Source: Hyphomicrobiales bacterium (GTDB taxonomy: Bacteria > Pseudomonadota > Alphaproteobacteria > Rhizobiales > Rhizobiaceae). From it: DNA of 64,000 nucleotides. The stretch is taken from assembly GCA_900473185.1 (NCBI GenBank), contig UCKU01000031.1, forward strand, positions 150,140 through 214,139, written 5' to 3'. Shown here in pieces: positions 16,319 to 25,197 of this stretch. A model generated the notes under the pieces. It was not told the origin of the DNA. It made no database searches and saw only the letters and a program-made list of their open reading frames with translations. The stretch's first letter is position 1; each line of letters opens with the position of its first letter. A program made the position numbers and the translations under genes.

Positions 16319-18079
16319 ATGCAGCGCAAGCTGGCTACGATCATGGTCGGGGATTTCGTCGGCTCCACCACAGCAATGGAATCAGATGAGGAAGGCGCGA
16401 TTGCCCGGATCGATACTGTCCTCGAGACTGTTCGCATGGTCGTGCAGCGCCATGACGGCCGTGTCTTCGGCACGGCGGGTGACGCGCTGCTTGCCGAGTT
16501 CGCCAGCCCTGTCAATGCGCTCAGGTCCGCCATCGAGGCGCGCGCCGAGATTGCTGCCCTTCCTGGAGCGAGCGGCGGCGACATGCGGTTCGGCCTCCAT
16601 CTGGCAGATGTCGTCGTCGTAGGCTCGGACCTGCGCGGCGATGGGGTCAACATCGCCGCGCGCATCGAGGCGTCTGCGCCACCTGGCGCAATCGAGGTTT
16701 CAGGGCTGCTTTACGACCAGGTCCGGCGGGTCTCGCCTTGCGGATTCGAAGACATCGGCGAAAGGCAGCTGAAGGGAATTCTGGAGCCGATCCGGATCTA
16801 CCGGGTCACTGAACTGGTGGACCGTCACGTCTTTCAGTTCGCTCCGACGCGATCCGCCCCCAATGCTGCCCAATCCCCCCGGACCAACTCGATTGCAGTG
16901 GCGCGGTTCGATGTAGCGCCCGGCGCTGTCGCAGATCAATGTTTCCTGGCGGAGGGCATTACCGACGACCTGACGCTCGAACTCAGCCGCCTGAGAGGCC
17001 TGTTTGTCAGTTCGCGCTCGGCGGCGACCGCGCTGACGACGAAAGATCCCGTCGAGATCGGCCGCCTTCTCGGCGTCGGCTACGTTATCAGCGGCTCGAT
17101 CCGGCAAGTGGGCGACGATCTGCGGGTCAACATCGCGCTTACCGAGACGGGAGAGGGGCTCGTCATCTGGTCGGATCGTATCAAGCGTCCGTTTCGCGAA
17201 TTGCTCGATGTGCTGGACGAGATCATCGCTCGTGTTGCAGCAACCGTGTCCGGACGGGTCGAGCAGTCGGAACTTGCAGCAGCCCGGCTGAAACGCCCGG
17301 AGAATATGACGGCCTATGAATATTATCTGCGTGGTCTGGACCACCACCGCCTGATTGGCGTGTCGGATATCCACGTGCACGAAGCCATGGCCTGGTTCGA
17401 GCGGTCAATGGCTGCCGACCCCGGTTTCGGCCGTCCCTTCGCAATGCATGTCTGCTCGTGGAGCAACCTGCCAAGCTTTGACCTCAATAGGGCCGAACAG
17501 CAGGTTGCGCACGCACTCGCCCTCGACCCATCCGACCCGGAAGCCCATCGCATCATGGGCGCGATCAAGATGAAATCGGGCGACTTCGTTTCGGCACGTT
17601 ACCATCACATTCGTGCCCACGAACTCGCTCCGAACGACGCCTATATTCTCGGCCGCAGCGCGGCGTTCTATGTCTATGCCGGGGAGGCCGAGCACGCACT
17701 CGAAATGCTTGATCGTGCCGAGACGCTTGATCCCTTCCTGCCGGTCTGGATCACCGAAGAGCGGGTCGCCGCCCTCTACGCGTTGAGCCGTTTCGAGGAG
17801 ATGATGCGCGTCGCCCTGACGCTGCCCTTCCAGACCAGGCGCAAGTCGCTTTACCAGGTTGCCGCGAGCATGGCCTGCGGCGACGCTGGAAAGGCTGAAT
17901 TCCTGGTTCGGCAAGCGCTTTCCCTCGATCCGAGCCTGTCGGCGGTCTATATCCGGATGCAGGAGACCTATGCAGACGAGTCCGTTACTGAAACCCTTGT
18001 TGCGCGGAATTGCGATGCCGGCCTGCCGTTGACTCCGCGCAAGCCCGCAATCCGGAAGAAATCACTCTCGCTGAGATGA
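16319..18079 (+). CDS. Class III cyclase with TolB-like and TPR domains
   Basis: 586 aa from ATG 16319, preceded by GGGAGGG. The cyclase domain (residues 1-165) keeps the metal aspartates (IMVGDFVGST, TAGDALLAEF) and the GDGVNIAARIE segment. A TolB-N-like segment (about 185-310, SIAVARFDVAPGA, QCFLAEGITDDL) and TPR-like helices follow. The architecture matches the gene at 906, but the sequences are far apart. Divergent from the metal ATPase across a short region with an FNR-like box. The signal sensed is unknown. Confidence 0.86.
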   Translation: MQRKLATIMVGDFVGSTTAMESDEEGAIARIDTVLETVRMVVQRHDGRVFGTAGDALLAEFASPVNALRSAIEARAEIAALPGASGGDMRFGLHLADVVVVGSDLRGDGVNIAARIEASAPPGAIEVSGLLYDQVRRVSPCGFEDIGERQLKGILEPIRIYRVTELVDRHVFQFAPTRSAPNAAQSPRTNSIAVARFDVAPGAVADQCFLAEGITDDLTLELSRLRGLFVSSRSAATALTTKDPVEIGRLLGVGYVISGSIRQVGDDLRVNIALTETGEGLVIWSDRIKRPFRELLDVLDEIIARVAATVSGRVEQSELAAARLKRPENMTAYEYYLRGLDHHRLIGVSDIHVHEAMAWFERSMAADPGFGRPFAMHVCSWSNLPSFDLNRAEQQVAHALALDPSDPEAHRIMGAIKMKSGDFVSARYHHIRAHELAPNDAYILGRSAAFYVYAGEAEHALEMLDRAETLDPFLPVWITEERVAALYALSRFEEMMRVALTLPFQTRRKSLYQVAASMACGDAGKAEFLVRQALSLDPSLSAVYIRMQETYADESVTETLVARNCDAGLPLTPRKPAIRKKSLSLR

Positions 18080-18165
18080 TGATCGCCATCGCGCAGATGC
18101 CCTCAGGCTTTACGCATGTGGTCCATCAGGGTGGCTCGGCGGCCACTTCCATGCCTTGAGTGCTT

Positions 18166-18738
18166 TTATGCCCTGAGCTTGGCGATCTGCGGGCCGACGA
18201 TCGCGGCAAAGAGGTTGGGATCGCCGAGCGCGCGGGCCGACAGCATGGCCCCGTGGACCGATGCCATCAGGATCTGCGCTTCCTCTTCGGGCGATCTGGC
18301 AAGCCGGAAGAGTTTCTGCTCCACACCAGCCTTCAGCACCGATGTCAGCCAGGCTGCGAGGTTCTCGAAATGCCGGCGCACATGGGCTGCGACCGGCTCC
18401 GGCAGCATCTGTATTTCGGCCGCGAGCATGGCGCAGACGCAGAATGGCTCCGACGCGTCGAGGATGCATTTCTGCCAGTAGTTCAGATAGGCCTGCAGCT
18501 GCTCGACAGGGCCGGGGACGTGCTCGCGCAGTGACTTCAGGCCGGATTCGGCGCGCTGCGTATAGCGATCGACCAGGACCTGCACGAGCTCGGCCTTGGT
18601 GGGGAAATGGTGGTGGATGCTCGCCTTGCGGATGCCGACCGCATCGGAAATATCGGCATAGCTGAAGCCGTTATAGCCTCCCGCCACGACGAGGGACTGC
18701 GCTATATCAAGGATCTTTTCCGAGGTCGTCTGTTCCAT
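18166..18738 (-). CDS. TetR/AcrR-family repressor
   Basis: 190 aa, the usual length. The N-terminal TetR helix-turn-helix is at residues 8-55 (EKILDIAQSLVVAGGYNGFSY, FPTKAELVQVLV). The C-terminal half is an all-helical ligand and dimer domain. It is divergent from the DUF308 gene at 18895. A 12-bp palindrome in the shared region (18861-18872) and a related CCTA...TAGG pair just before its own ATG (about 18748-18763) suggest that it represses both genes. Ligand unknown. Confidence 0.88.
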   Translation of the reverse strand: MEQTTSEKILDIAQSLVVAGGYNGFSYADISDAVGIRKASIHHHFPTKAELVQVLVDRYTQRAESGLKSLREHVPGPVEQLQAYLNYWQKCILDASEPFCVCAMLAAEIQMLPEPVAAHVRRHFENLAAWLTSVLKAGVEQKLFRLARSPEEEAQILMASVHGAMLSARALGDPNLFAAIVGPQIAKLRA

Positions 18739-18860
18739 GCAGCTTGCCTATCTGCGGGTAGGAAGGCTGTCAAGTTTGGCACGGCGGGCTTGCTCACAAG
18801 CATGTGTTCCTGATGGCAGAGGGCAGCGGCGTTCGGCAGTTGACTCTCCAAATTAAACTA

Positions 18861-18872
18861 CCTACTAGTAGG
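18861..18872. promoter_or_regulatory. Probable TetR operator
   Basis: CCTACTAGTAGG is a perfect 12-bp palindrome, flanked by a partly symmetrical CTA and AAG, 22 bp before the ATG of the DUF308 gene. Both this site and the one near 18748 contain GTAGGAAG, which supports a shared binding protein, most simply the divergent TetR regulator. Confidence 0.55.
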
Positions 18873-18894
18873 AAGATACAACAAGGAGCCTGTC

Positions 18895-19464
18895 ATGCAA
18901 AACCAATCTTCTCTGCAATCGAACTGGTTGCGATCCTATTATTTCGTCCGTGCGCTGTTCTCGATCGGCTGGATCATCGCCGCCATTCTTTCGGGAGGGC
19001 ATTCCGCGCTCGCCTCCGTGCTGCTCGTCATCTATCCGGCCTGGGATGCGGCGGCGAACCTGGTGGATGCCCGCTCGAACGGCGGCCTGAAGGCCAATCC
19101 CGCCCAGACGTTCAACGTCGCCGTCAGCACGATCACCACGGCCGCCGTCATCATCGCCGCCCTGAACAGCACCTATGCCGTCCTCGCCGTCTTCGGCATC
19201 TGGGCCATCCTTTCCGGCCTCCTGCAGCTTTCAGCCGGCGTGCGGCGCTGGCGCATCTACGGCGCGCAATGGGCGATGATCCTCAGCGGCGCACAATCGA
19301 CGCTCGCCGGCGGTTTCATGATCAGCCAGTCGTTCGGGACTACGCCCCCGAGTATCCTCGACATTGCGCCCTATGCGGGGTTTGGCGCCTTCTATTTCCT
19401 GCTTTCGGCTGTGTGGATGACGGTTGCTGCGTATCGGAAAGGCAGCCATGAAGTTCTGCCTTGA
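18895..19464 (+). CDS. DUF308 membrane protein
   Basis: 189 aa with about six hydrophobic segments arranged as a repeated pair, as in HdeD/DUF308 proteins (LFSIGWIIAAILSGG, VLLVIYPAWDAAANL, FGIWAILSGLLQL). An AAGGAG stands before the ATG. An inner-membrane protein of unknown role; its divergent TetR neighbour and the palindromic operator imply induction by a small molecule. A strong GGCCACGCGC/GCGCGTGGCC hairpin lies downstream at 19493-19519 but has no T run. Confidence 0.82.
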   Translation: MQNQSSLQSNWLRSYYFVRALFSIGWIIAAILSGGHSALASVLLVIYPAWDAAANLVDARSNGGLKANPAQTFNVAVSTITTAAVIIAALNSTYAVLAVFGIWAILSGLLQLSAGVRRWRIYGAQWAMILSGAQSTLAGGFMISQSFGTTPPSILDIAPYAGFGAFYFLLSAVWMTVAAYRKGSHEVLP

Positions 19465-19624
19465 GCATGGCATTGAGGACAATCTTGTCATGGGCCACGC
19501 GCCGGACGCGCGCGTGGCCTCGAAAGCTTAGTCAAAATTACATCGTTCGCTTCGGCATATCCCGGCGCGAGGGATGTCACGGGAAGCCAGCCACCGCGCG
19601 CACGCCGCAGGAATATCTATGAGG

Positions 19625-20545
19625 TCAAAATGCGTCGAGCAGAGCAGATGCCAGCAACACTTCGGTTCCGGCGAGCCCAACAGAGCAGAATAGAGTTATG
19701 TCCTCTGACGAGGACCGGGTCTTTCCGGGCATAGAAACCAACTCGGCCAGATCGACCATTCGGTTTTCGTGTCGCGTGCCAGCGAGAAAAAAGGGCGACG
19801 CGTAGGCTCGCGTTTGTTCAGGCGCGTCAGTGGCTATGATTTTGGCGGTATCGGCGACGTCGAGTCCAATTTCATGCCCTCCAATAAGCTTGGGGCCAAC
19901 GGTGTTTACGTGAGCGCCCGGCGTCAGATCCGCAGCATGTAGTACTGGGGTCCGGCTCGAGGTAGCGCAGATAACGATGTCGGCATCCGTCGTCGCCTTG
20001 GCAACAGTTTCGACGGGCGTGATCTCTACACCGAGATTGCGTTGCATCTCTTCGGCGAAAGCTTTTCTGTTGACCACATCCCGGCTGTACACACGAACAG
20101 CGGATATCGCTCTGACGGCTGCGGCCGCAGCAAGCTGAGTTCGCGCTTGGATGCCGCTACCGATTACGGCGACAGACTTCGCATGCTGCGAGCTCAGATG
20201 CCGTATCGCAACGCCGCCAATTGCGCCGGTCCTGATGGCACCGAGACGTTCCCCGAGAACCAGGCCTTTCAGTCTCCCCTCGTTCGGCGACCAGACGGCG
20301 ACGATTTGAGACTGCTTCGAATCCTGAAACGTATCGTACACACGGAATCCGGCCAGTGGAGCTTCGCCAAGGATCCCTCCCACCGTGAAGACCAGATCGC
20401 CATGCTCTCCGAAGGAGACGTGATGCCTTGGTGGCGATACGATCTTGTTGTCGAGCCTCGCTCGAAAGGCCAGTTCCAGGACATCGATTGCCTTAGCCAT
20501 CACATCGTGGCCGATGAGGTCGCGATCACCGAGCAGTTTGACCAT
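19625..20545 (-). CDS. Ornithine cyclodeaminase / mu-crystallin family protein
   Basis: 306 aa, typical of the family. The Rossmann motif SVAVIGSGIQARTQL is clear (the family norm is GxGxQA), preceded by GAIRTGAIGGVAIRHL and followed by DIVICATSSRTPVL and GAHVNTVGP. Members include ornithine cyclodeaminase, alanine dehydrogenase and ketimine reductases, all NAD(P)-dependent. The exact reaction cannot be set from sequence. It lies downstream of and in the same direction as the membrane protein gene at 20616, so both may be read from the SoxR-boxed promoter. Confidence 0.85.
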   Translation of the reverse strand: MVKLLGDRDLIGHDVMAKAIDVLELAFRARLDNKIVSPPRHHVSFGEHGDLVFTVGGILGEAPLAGFRVYDTFQDSKQSQIVAVWSPNEGRLKGLVLGERLGAIRTGAIGGVAIRHLSSQHAKSVAVIGSGIQARTQLAAAAAVRAISAVRVYSRDVVNRKAFAEEMQRNLGVEITPVETVAKATTDADIVICATSSRTPVLHAADLTPGAHVNTVGPKLIGGHEIGLDVADTAKIIATDAPEQTRAYASPFFLAGTRHENRMVDLAELVSMPGKTRSSSEDITLFCSVGLAGTEVLLASALLDAF

Positions 20546-20615
20546 TACGACGCCTTCCGATGATTGAGAGAAGTTGCCTTGATGTTACGCATTGGCGGGT
20601 ATCTAGATACGAGCA

Positions 20616-21020
20616 TCACCGCACCCTTGGAAAAGCAGGGGGCGTGAAGAAGCGCCATCGAAATGCTACCGCGGCCAATAGCCCGGCGCCTGCGCCAGCT
20701 ATTATTTGGGCAAGCCACTGGTCTTGGGGCTCTGGAGAAACCGCCCAGTAGAACGCTGCGAGCGCAACTGCTGCGACAGAAACGAGGACGGCTCGTCGAA
20801 CCGTTAGCGGCCAGGCAAATACGGCATAGAAAAAACCCGTTTCAAAACCGACGATCGCTGTCACAAATTCTGAGACGGCATGAGTTGACGCTTCGCTATA
20901 GGCGCTGATCTCGCGAAACGTAAGCACGAGGAACGCAACTGCAAAGGTTTGCGAGGCCACAGCCGCGATCGCCGTGCGTCCCCTGGAGTTCCGAATCTTT
21001 GAATATCTGAAGAAAGCCAT
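20616..21020 (-). CDS. Small membrane protein, unrecognised
   Basis: 134 aa with about four hydrophobic segments (AIAAVASQTFAVAFLVLTF, FVTAIVGFETGFFYAVFAW, AVLVSVAAVALAAFYWAV, IIAGAGAGLLAAVAFRW) and basic ends. No family recognised. The leftward promoter carrying the SoxR box (21090-21107) has a TTGACC -35 and the long spacer typical of SoxR-activated genes, so this is the best candidate SoxR target in the window. Confidence 0.6.
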   Translation of the reverse strand: MAFFRYSKIRNSRGRTAIAAVASQTFAVAFLVLTFREISAYSEASTHAVSEFVTAIVGFETGFFYAVFAWPLTVRRAVLVSVAAVALAAFYWAVSPEPQDQWLAQIIAGAGAGLLAAVAFRWRFFTPPAFPRVR

Positions 21021-21089
21021 CCGTCATCCTGACCGCGGCCCAACTGCGAAAATCACGTATCTTGTCTTGCCGCGATAAGCCCCCTACAA

Positions 21090-21107
21090 CCTTAAGTGCA
21101 CTTGAGG
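21090..21107. promoter_or_regulatory. SoxR-binding box
   Basis: CCTTAAGTGCACTTGAGG differs from a perfect palindrome by one pair and closely matches the E. coli soxS operator CCTCAAGTTAACTTGAGG. Read leftward, TTGACC stands directly before it and a TAGGGG 19 bases later, the over-long spacer used by MerR-family activators. It ends 16 bp before the soxR ATG, so SoxR may also control itself. Confidence 0.75.
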
Positions 21108-21123
21108 TCAAGAGGGTAGGGAG

Positions 21124-21582
21124 ATGGCGCGGGAACTTACTGTTGGAGACGTTGCCAAACGGTCGGGGGTGGCGGTTTCCGCGCTTCACTTTTACGAGAC
21201 CAAGGGCCTCATCCGAAGCTACCGCACGGCGGTAAATCAGAGACGGTATTCGAGCGATGTTTTACGGCGAGTGGCAGTAATCAAAGTCGCTCAGAATCTT
21301 GGGATTTCTTTGAATTCCATTGGTGACGCGTTGTCTTGCCTTCCAGCGGGACAACCACCGTCCAAAGAGGACTGGGAGACCATGTCCCAGCGGTGGCGGG
21401 AGGAATTGAACTCACGGATACATCAACTCCAGAAATTGCGCGATGGACTTTCCGATTGCATCGGCTGTGGGTGCCTTTCCCTCGATAAATGCGGGCTGGT
21501 CAACTGGGGAGACAAGCTTGCGTTGAGGGGCCCAGGCCCGCATCGACTCATCGATGGGAAAAAGCGGAGAGTCAAAAACTAG
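21124..21582 (+). CDS. soxR: Redox-sensitive MerR-family regulator SoxR
   Basis: 152 aa. An N-terminal MerR helix-turn-helix (LTVGDVAKRSGVAVSALHFY) and a dimerisation helix lead to CIGCGCLSLDKC, the CX2CXCX5C ligand set of the [2Fe-2S] cluster that defines SoxR. It is oxidised by redox-cycling compounds and then activates promoters with long spacers. No soxS is expected in alphaproteobacteria. The SoxR box sits just upstream. Local G+C is somewhat lower than average (a 60-base sample at 20581 gives 53%). Confidence 0.93.
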   Translation: MARELTVGDVAKRSGVAVSALHFYETKGLIRSYRTAVNQRRYSSDVLRRVAVIKVAQNLGISLNSIGDALSCLPAGQPPSKEDWETMSQRWREELNSRIHQLQKLRDGLSDCIGCGCLSLDKCGLVNWGDKLALRGPGPHRLIDGKKRRVKN

Positions 21583-21762
21583 GACAAGATCTGTTTTGCC
21601 CTGGAACGCGCATGGCTGGCGACGATCGATAAGTCCGGCTCTCTCGTATTTCCGATCCCTTCCCCGGTTGGCAAATCGCCCCCGCAGCGGCTAATCTCGC
21701 ACCACCCCACCTTCGGCCGCCGCTCCCCACGGTCAGGCCAGCCACATCACGAGGATACCACC

Positions 21763-22926
21763 ATGAGCATTATCGAAGCCGTCGCCGAAGAGGCCAAGGG
21801 CTGGCGCCGTCATATCCATCAGAATCCGGAGCTGCTCTTCGATCTGCCGGAGACGGCGGCGTTCGTGGCCGGCAAGCTTGCGGAATTCGGTTGCGCTGAC
21901 GTCACGACCGGGCTTGCCAAGACCGGCGTCGTTGCCGTCATCGAGGGGGCCAAAGGCCCGGGAAAGACGATAGCGCTGCGCTGCGACATGGATGCGCTGC
22001 CGATGTCGGAGCAGACCAATCTTCCCTATGCCTCCAGGAATGCCAACCGCATGCATGCCTGCGGCCATGACGGGCACACCGCCATGCTGCTTGCCACCGC
22101 CAAGTGCCTTGTCGAAAACCGGGATTTCTCCGGCAAGGTCGTGCTGATCTTCCAGCCGGCGGAGGAGGGCGGCGGCGGAGCGCGGGTGATGATCGAAGAG
22201 GGGCTGCTCGAGACCTTCGGCATCGACGAGGTCTATGGCATGCATAATGAGCCGGGCCTTGAGATCGGTTCCTTTGCCACGCGCGCCGGCCCCTTCATGG
22301 CGGGTGCCGACCGTTTCGTCATCACCATCAACGGCAAGGGCGGGCATGCGGCAGCGCCGAACATGACGCGCGATCCGGTTCTCGTCAGCGCCCATATGGT
22401 CACCGCGCTGCAATCGATCGCCTCGCGCTTCACCGATCCCTTCGATCCCGTCGTCGTGTCCATCACCTTCTCGGAGGCCGGTAACGACAAGGCGCTGAAC
22501 GTCATTCCCGCCTCCGTGCGTCTCGGGGGCACGATCCGCACGATGCAGGCGGACACGAGGAAGACCGTCGAACAGCGGTTCCGGGAGATCGTGCATGGCA
22601 CGGCGAAGCTGTTCGAGACGGAAGCCGAGATCGACTGGCGACCGGGTTATCCTGTCACGGTCAACGATGCCGGGAGGACGTCAGCCATCGTTGCGGCGGC
22701 TGCAAAGGTGGCCGGCGAGAGCCAGGTGGATGCGGCTTACGAGCCGTCGATGGGGGCGGAGGATTTCTCTTACATGCTGGAGAGGCGGCCTGGCGCGATG
22801 ATCCTGATCGGCAACGGGGATAGCGCGGGTCTGCATCACCCGGCCTATGATTTCAACGACAAGGCGATTGCGCATGGAGTGCGCTATTGGCTGTCACTGG
22901 TCGGGCAGGAGCTTGGGGGAAAGTAA
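21763..22926 (+). CDS. M20-family amidohydrolase (hippurate hydrolase/aminoacylase type)
   Basis: 387 aa, typical for the family. Metal-site motifs are present: CDMDALPM, MHACGHDGHTAMLL and FQPAEEGGGGARVMIEEG; the dimerisation lid carries INGKGGHAAAP. These cytoplasmic di-metal enzymes hydrolyse N-acyl or N-benzoyl amino acids, or indole-3-acetyl conjugates in plant-associated bacteria. No transport or regulatory partner is next to it, so the substrate is open. Confidence 0.9.
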   Translation: MSIIEAVAEEAKGWRRHIHQNPELLFDLPETAAFVAGKLAEFGCADVTTGLAKTGVVAVIEGAKGPGKTIALRCDMDALPMSEQTNLPYASRNANRMHACGHDGHTAMLLATAKCLVENRDFSGKVVLIFQPAEEGGGGARVMIEEGLLETFGIDEVYGMHNEPGLEIGSFATRAGPFMAGADRFVITINGKGGHAAAPNMTRDPVLVSAHMVTALQSIASRFTDPFDPVVVSITFSEAGNDKALNVIPASVRLGGTIRTMQADTRKTVEQRFREIVHGTAKLFETEAEIDWRPGYPVTVNDAGRTSAIVAAAAKVAGESQVDAAYEPSMGAEDFSYMLERRPGAMILIGNGDSAGLHHPAYDFNDKAIAHGVRYWLSLVGQELGGK

Positions 22927-23068
22927 AGCATGCTGGCAGTGGGGGCCGCGGAGCATCCCAGTCTGCTGCACACGCAATGGACAGAGTTTTCCAGTCACTC
23001 GCTTTCCGGCTCAAGGCCAATTGCGTCACGAATGCCAATCCCGGTCGCCGATTGCCTTAATTGATTTT

Positions 23069-23093
23069 GGAACAGAGCTGCGTCCCGGGGGTT
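23069..23093 (+). promoter_or_regulatory. EcfG-like general stress promoter
   Basis: GGAAC, 16 bases, then GGTT, close to the alphaproteobacterial EcfG/RpoE2 pattern GGAAC-N16/17-CGTT. It lies 45 bp before the ATG of the KGG-like stress peptide, a gene type known to be in this regulon. Confidence 0.5.
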
Positions 23094-23137
23094 GAGGTGC
23101 GAGGCCGATCCCGGCTTCAACCCTCAAGGAGAATATC

Positions 23138-23311
23138 ATGCCGAACCAAAACGCCTCCAACGACAGCGGCAAATCCGGCCAGTCGAGCAAGAGCAGCGAC
23201 GTCAAGTCCACCAAGAAGGCTGCGGACACGAAGGCCAGCTCGAGCACGCGCGGCGGCACTCATGAGCAGCACGTCAAGGCTGGCGAGCAGAGCCATAAAA
23301 ACAGCAAGTAG
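23138..23311 (+). CDS. Small KGG/Con-10-like stress peptide
   Basis: 57 aa, ATG 23138 after CAAGGAGAA. Rich in Ser, Lys, Asn and Gln with no hydrophobic core, so probably disordered. The C-terminus RGGTHEQHVKAGEQSHKN resembles the KGG/Con-10 repeat of bacterial and fungal stress-induced hydrophilic proteins. It is followed at once by a rho-independent terminator and preceded by an EcfG-like promoter, so it is a single-gene unit at the head of a stress cluster. Function is probably protective but unproven. Confidence 0.75.
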   Translation: MPNQNASNDSGKSGQSSKSSDVKSTKKAADTKASSSTRGGTHEQHVKAGEQSHKNSK

Positions 23312-23332
23312 ATCGGAAACGATCAGGGAAGG

Positions 23333-23356
23333 GCCCGCAGCAAGCGGGCTTTTTTT
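23333..23356 (+). terminator. Rho-independent terminator after the KGG-like gene
   Basis: GCCCGC, loop AGCAA, GCGGGC, then seven T. It begins 22 bp after the stop codon. Confidence 0.85.
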
Positions 23357-23431
23357 GTGCCCACGCCACGCCGGTTGCGGGGATGCGGCAACCTTTATTT
23401 CTGCATCCGATCAATAAGACGCGCCCGGCGC

Positions 23432-23456
23432 GGAACTATTCGGCTCCGCTTCTGTT
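23432..23456 (+). promoter_or_regulatory. EcfG-like promoter upstream of the PhnA-like gene
   Basis: GGAAC, 16 bases, then TGTT. It lies 195 bp before the ATG at 23651, so a longer leader is implied. One base off the GTT-containing -10 consensus CGTT. Confidence 0.35.
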
Positions 23457-23650
23457 AGGGATTCACCCACCGACCCATCAGATCCTCGGCAGGTCGTGAG
23501 AGACCCTCTCTCTGAAACATCTCGGGGCTTTCCGTGCTCTCCACCGCCCATCCCAGGATGGGGCGCGAATGCCGGCAGGCCACCACGCAAACACCCGAGC
23601 GGAATCTGTGTTCAGCACGCTGCATCGATGCAGGCGTGAACCAAAGGAAT

Positions 23651-24604
23651 ATGCCTATGCCCACCTCCCAGCCAACGATGGCCCAGCCATCGATCTCCCG
23701 GCCGCGCGGCGATGCCGTGACCGCCGATACCAGGGTCTTCGATCCCTCGCTTACCGGTGCCATCAACAAGATCTCTTGGGGAGCGGTATTTGCCGGCGTC
23801 GTTCTCGCCCTTGCTGCCCAGTTCCTCCTGAACCTGCTTGGTGTCGGTATCGGCGCTGCCGTGCTTGATCCCATCAGGTCGGACAATCCCGCCGCCAGCA
23901 CCTTTTCCATCATCGGCGGCCTCTGGTTCGTCGTTGCCGGAATTATCGCCGCCTTCATCGGCGCCTATGTCGCGAGCCGCCTCTCGGGCCGTCCCAGCCA
24001 ATCCACGGGCGGTTTTCACGGCATTACCTCCTGGGCCGTGACGACGCTCGTCATTCTCTATCTTCTGACAACCTCCGTCGGGGCGCTTGTCGGCGGCGCA
24101 TTCAGCGGCCTTTCGGGCGTCGTCAGCGGCGTCGGCAGCAGTGCGGCGACGGCTGTGACTGCTGCCGTACCGGCAATCGCCTCGGCCACCGATCCGATGG
24201 GCGATATCGAACGCCAGATCCGCGATGCGAGCGGCGGTAACGAGCCGCAGGCCCTGCAGACTGCCGCAGTCTCCGCCATGCGGGCCGTGGCAACAGGCAA
24301 CCAGGCTGGGGTCGATGACGCCAAGGCCCATGCCGCCGATGCTCTGGCCAAGGCCCAGAACATCCCCGTCGATCAGGCGCGCACCAAGGTCGATCAATAT
24401 GAAGCCAACTACAAGGCGACCGTCGAGGCTGCCCGCCAGCAGGCGCTCGTTGCAGCGCAGGCCACGACCACGGCCGTTTCCAGAGGTGCACTCCTCGGCT
24501 TCCTCGCGCTCGTGCTCGGCGTCGTTGCAGCCTGGTTCGGCGGTGTTGCCGGCACCAAGCCTGCCGTCGTCGTCGAAGAATATACGCTCGGCAGAAATGC
24601 CTGA
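23651..24604 (+). CDS. PhnA-like membrane protein of the stress cluster
   Basis: 317 aa from ATG 23651 (AAAGGA just upstream; a second ATG at 23657). Hydrophobic segments lie at about residues 38-62, 77-100, 117-150 and near the C-terminus (FLALVLGVVAAWFGGVAG). Between them is an Ala-rich helical stretch of about 100 residues. Rhizobial relatives are called PhnA-like although they do not resemble the PhnA zinc protein. It probably forms an operon with the DUF892 gene 24 bp downstream. Role unknown; envelope stress is an inference. Confidence 0.75.
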   Translation: MPMPTSQPTMAQPSISRPRGDAVTADTRVFDPSLTGAINKISWGAVFAGVVLALAAQFLLNLLGVGIGAAVLDPIRSDNPAASTFSIIGGLWFVVAGIIAAFIGAYVASRLSGRPSQSTGGFHGITSWAVTTLVILYLLTTSVGALVGGAFSGLSGVVSGVGSSAATAVTAAVPAIASATDPMGDIERQIRDASGGNEPQALQTAAVSAMRAVATGNQAGVDDAKAHAADALAKAQNIPVDQARTKVDQYEANYKATVEAARQQALVAAQATTTAVSRGALLGFLALVLGVVAAWFGGVAGTKPAVVVEEYTLGRNA

Positions 24605-24628
24605 TCCAACCCCTGAAGGGATAAGCCC

Positions 24629-25114
24629 ATGCCAAAGAATCTCAACGATCTTCTCTATGAAACGCTGAAGGACATCTACTTCGCGGAAAAGCAGATCCTG
24701 ACCGCCCTGCCGAGACTGGCGGAGGCGGCCCAGGCGACCGAGCTGAGAGAGGCCTTCCAGACCCATGCCACCCAGACCGCCACCCATGTGGAGCGTCTGG
24801 AACAGATCTTCGACATCATCGACAAGCCCGCCGAGCAGAAGCCCTGTAAGGCAATTCTCGGCATCATCGAGGAAGGCAAGGAAGTGATGTCGGAATTCGA
24901 GGGTACGGCTGCGCTCGATGCCGGCCTGCTCGCCGGCGCCCAGGCCGTCGAACATTACGAGATCAGCCGCTACGGCACGATGCTCGCCTGGGCGGAACGT
25001 CTCGGCCTCGATGAGGTCGCAGCCCTGCTTGCCGAAACCCTCGACGAGGAGGAGGCAACCGACGAGTTGCTGTCCGAGATCGCCGAGACGACGGTGAATG
25101 CTGAAGCCGCCTGA
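24629..25114 (+). CDS. DUF892 ferritin-like protein (YciE/YciF type)
   Basis: 161 aa. A four-helix bundle is indicated, with carboxylate and His ligands at LKDIYFAEKQIL, THVERLEQIF, AVEHYEISRYG and ETLDEEEATDELL. This is the YciE/YciF pattern of di-iron-binding stress proteins. It follows the PhnA-like gene closely and is closed by a terminator at 25130. Such genes are commonly under EcfG control in rhizobia, in line with the promoters found upstream. Confidence 0.88.
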   Translation: MPKNLNDLLYETLKDIYFAEKQILTALPRLAEAAQATELREAFQTHATQTATHVERLEQIFDIIDKPAEQKPCKAILGIIEEGKEVMSEFEGTAALDAGLLAGAQAVEHYEISRYGTMLAWAERLGLDEVAALLAETLDEEEATDELLSEIAETTVNAEAA

Positions 25115-25129
25115 TACCGGTCGTCATTG

Positions 25130-25167
25130 GCCGGCGTGCTTCTAACAGAGTACGCCGGCTTTCGTTT
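25130..25167 (+). terminator. Rho-independent terminator after the DUF892 gene
   Basis: GCCGGCGT, a 14-base loop, ACGCCGGC, then TTTCGTTT. It lies 15 bp after the stop codon and may also serve the convergent LOG gene. Confidence 0.7.
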
Positions 25168-25197
25168 GTCCGGCGAACGTCCGGTTGGGAGCGCGCC

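Noticed and set aside
23612..24955. 447-codon leftward frame across the PhnA-like and DUF892 genes
   Set aside because: Spans two real genes on the other strand and has no recognisable domain.
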